Assembly (NCBI GenBank): GCA_003696705.1 | Contig: RFGD01000374.1 | Location: 1-13,909 of the forward strand | Direction of reading: 5' to 3' | Source: Alphaproteobacteria bacterium | GTDB lineage: Bacteria; Pseudomonadota; Alphaproteobacteria; Rhodobacterales; Rhodobacteraceae | Length of the DNA: 13,909 nt | In this document: piece by piece, positions 12,853 through 13,909 of the stretch | Layout of the letters: every line of letters begins with the position of its first letter | Numbering within the stretch: position 1 is the stretch's first letter | Position numbers and translations under genes: made by a program | The notes under the pieces: model-generated | What the model saw: the letters and a program-made list of their open reading frames with translations, nothing else | Databases searched by the model: none | What the model was told of the DNA's origin: nothing

Positions 12853-12928
12853 GGGGCCATAGCTCAGTTGGGAGAGCGCCTGCATGGCATGCAGGAGGTC
12901 AGGGGTTCGACTCCCCTTGGCTCCACCA
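12853..12928 (+). tRNA. tRNA-Ala with anticodon GGC
   Basis: All arms can be folded by eye: acceptor GGGGCCA (12853-12859) with TGGCTCC, D stem GCTC/GAGC, anticodon stem CCTGC/GCAGG with loop ATGGCAT (anticodon GGC at 12886-12888), and T stem AGGGG/CCCCT with TTCGA in the loop. The acceptor stem has the G3-U70 wobble pair, the main alanine identity element. The CCA end is encoded (12926-12928). The gene is 76 nt, intact, and reads GCC and GCT codons. No T-rich terminator follows within the 67 nt before the next gene. Confidence 0.97.
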
Positions 12929-12995
12929 GTTCCCTTCCCCTCTGGACCAGTCTCCCCGGCCCCGACGGCGCGGGTAAAGGCACTTTCGTGCGGCG

Positions 12996-13909
12996 ATGGC
13001 TCTGACGGCAGACCTGGCAGAACTGGCGATCGGGACGCCCTCAAGCGCCCTGGTCGGCGTGCCGCAGGACATCGTTCTGAACTCGATTCTTGACTGGATT
13101 GCCGTTGGCCGCGCCGGATCCGGCGAGCCGGTGTCGCGAATGATCCGCCATCACGTCCGGGACGAAGGCGGGGTTCCGGAAGCCAGCGTCTTCGGCGGAG
13201 CGATGGCCCCTGCACGTGCCGCCGCGCTGGCCAACGGCGCGACCTCGCACGCGCTCGACTACGACGACACGCATTTCCACCACGTCGGGCACCTTTCCGT
13301 CGTCGTGATCCCGGCGGCGCTGGCGATGGCCGAGGCGCGGCACGCCACGGGTCGCGCCCTTCTCGATTCGCTGGTCGTCGGCTTCGAGGTCGCCTGCCGC
13401 GTCGGCGGCTGGCTTGGCCGCCCGCATTACGATGCCGGATTTCACCAGACCGCAACGGCGGGCTGCTTCGGCGCGACGGCCGCGGCCTGTCGGCTTCTCG
13501 GCCTCGACACCCGCCAGACCTGCCACGCGCTTGGCCTTGCCTCGACGCGGGCGGCCGGGCTCAGGTCGCAGTTCGGCACGATGGGAAAGCCGCTCAACGC
13601 GGGCTTCGCGGCGTCGAACGCGGTGGAATGCGCCGGGCTCGCGGCGCGCGGCATCCTGTCGACGCCCGAGGGCCTGGAAGGCCCGCAAGGCTTCGGCGCG
13701 ACGCACGCCGGCAGCGGAACCACGCGCCAGCCCGACGACACATTGCTGATGCGTGGCAACAGTTACAAGTTCCATGCCTGCTGTCACGGCACCCATGCCG
13801 CGCTCGAGGCGCTCGAGACCGCGCTTCGGCAAGTGCCTGCCCGGCAGATCGCAAGCGTCACGCTCGGGACGCATCCGCGGTGGATTCCCGTCTGCAACAT
13901 CGAACGTCC
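12996..13909 (+). CDS. MmgE/PrpD family protein (partial, N-terminal 304 residues)
   Basis: An open frame runs from the ATG at 12996 to the window edge; members are usually about 440-490 residues, so roughly the last third is missing. Diagnostic blocks are NGATSHALDYDDTH (80-93), H99 in HHVGHLS, GFHQTATAGCFGATAAA (148-164), GTMGKPLNAG (194-203, with K198) and YKFHACCHGTH (257-267). They align with the active-site Asp, His and Lys regions of cis-aconitate decarboxylase and 2-methylcitrate dehydratase. Many members in metabolically versatile proteobacteria act on other, unknown carboxylic acids, so no substrate is assigned. A TAA in frame at 12975 forbids a longer start. The only ribosome-site-like run, AAAGG, is 15 nt upstream and therefore weak. 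No prpB or prpC neighbour is visible. Confidence 0.88.
   Translation, partial: MALTADLAELAIGTPSSALVGVPQDIVLNSILDWIAVGRAGSGEPVSRMIRHHVRDEGGVPEASVFGGAMAPARAAALANGATSHALDYDDTHFHHVGHLSVVVIPAALAMAEARHATGRALLDSLVVGFEVACRVGGWLGRPHYDAGFHQTATAGCFGATAAACRLLGLDTRQTCHALGLASTRAAGLRSQFGTMGKPLNAGFAASNAVECAGLAARGILSTPEGLEGPQGFGATHAGSGTTRQPDDTLLMRGNSYKFHACCHGTHAALEALETALRQVPARQIASVTLGTHPRWIPVCNIER

Overview
This is high-GC DNA with alphaproteobacterial gene content. The cluster mdh-sucC-(methyltransferase)-sucD-sucA-sucB-lpd, a CitE-like malyl-CoA lyase/thioesterase family gene diverging from mdh, and a TIGR02300 (FYDLN-type) protein all point to an alphaproteobacterium, most likely a Rhodobacterales relative. 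The lineage is inferred from family knowledge and was not tested. I see no insertion sequence, phage gene, CRISPR array or rRNA. All but the two end genes are complete.

Layout. Positions 1-182 (minus) hold the 5' part of an HpcH/HpaI-CitE family CoA-ester lyase, and 378-1340 (plus) hold mdh; they share a 195-nt divergent region. A 310-nt gap follows, with two GC-rich hairpins and then a pair of perfect TGTGATCACA palindromes. The 2-oxoglutarate dehydrogenase/succinyl-CoA synthetase cluster runs 1651-10754: sucC, a zinc-ribbon SAM methyltransferase-like gene between sucC and sucD, sucD, sucA, sucB with two lipoyl domains, and lpd. A GntR/FCD regulator (10799-11461, minus) converges on lpd. Upstream of it on the same strand is a YgjP/SprT-like zinc metalloprotease (11508-12218). 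Rightward genes then resume: the FYDLN-type protein (12443-12766), tRNA-Ala(GGC) (12853-12928), and an MmgE/PrpD family gene that runs off the end (12996-13909).

How the parts work together. SucA, SucB and Lpd are E1, E2 and E3 of the 2-oxoglutarate dehydrogenase complex, making succinyl-CoA. SucCD turns succinyl-CoA into succinate with ATP or GTP formation, and Mdh oxidises malate to oxaloacetate. The most useful new observation is regulatory. The only exact GTGATCAC octamers I found are the two in front of sucC and one in front of the GntR/FCD gene. This suggests that the regulator next to lpd controls the suc cluster and itself. No such site precedes mdh, so mdh and the suc genes may be separate transcription units. 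The second point of interest is the methyltransferase-like gene between the two subunit genes of succinyl-CoA synthetase; its SAM-binding loop is degenerate.
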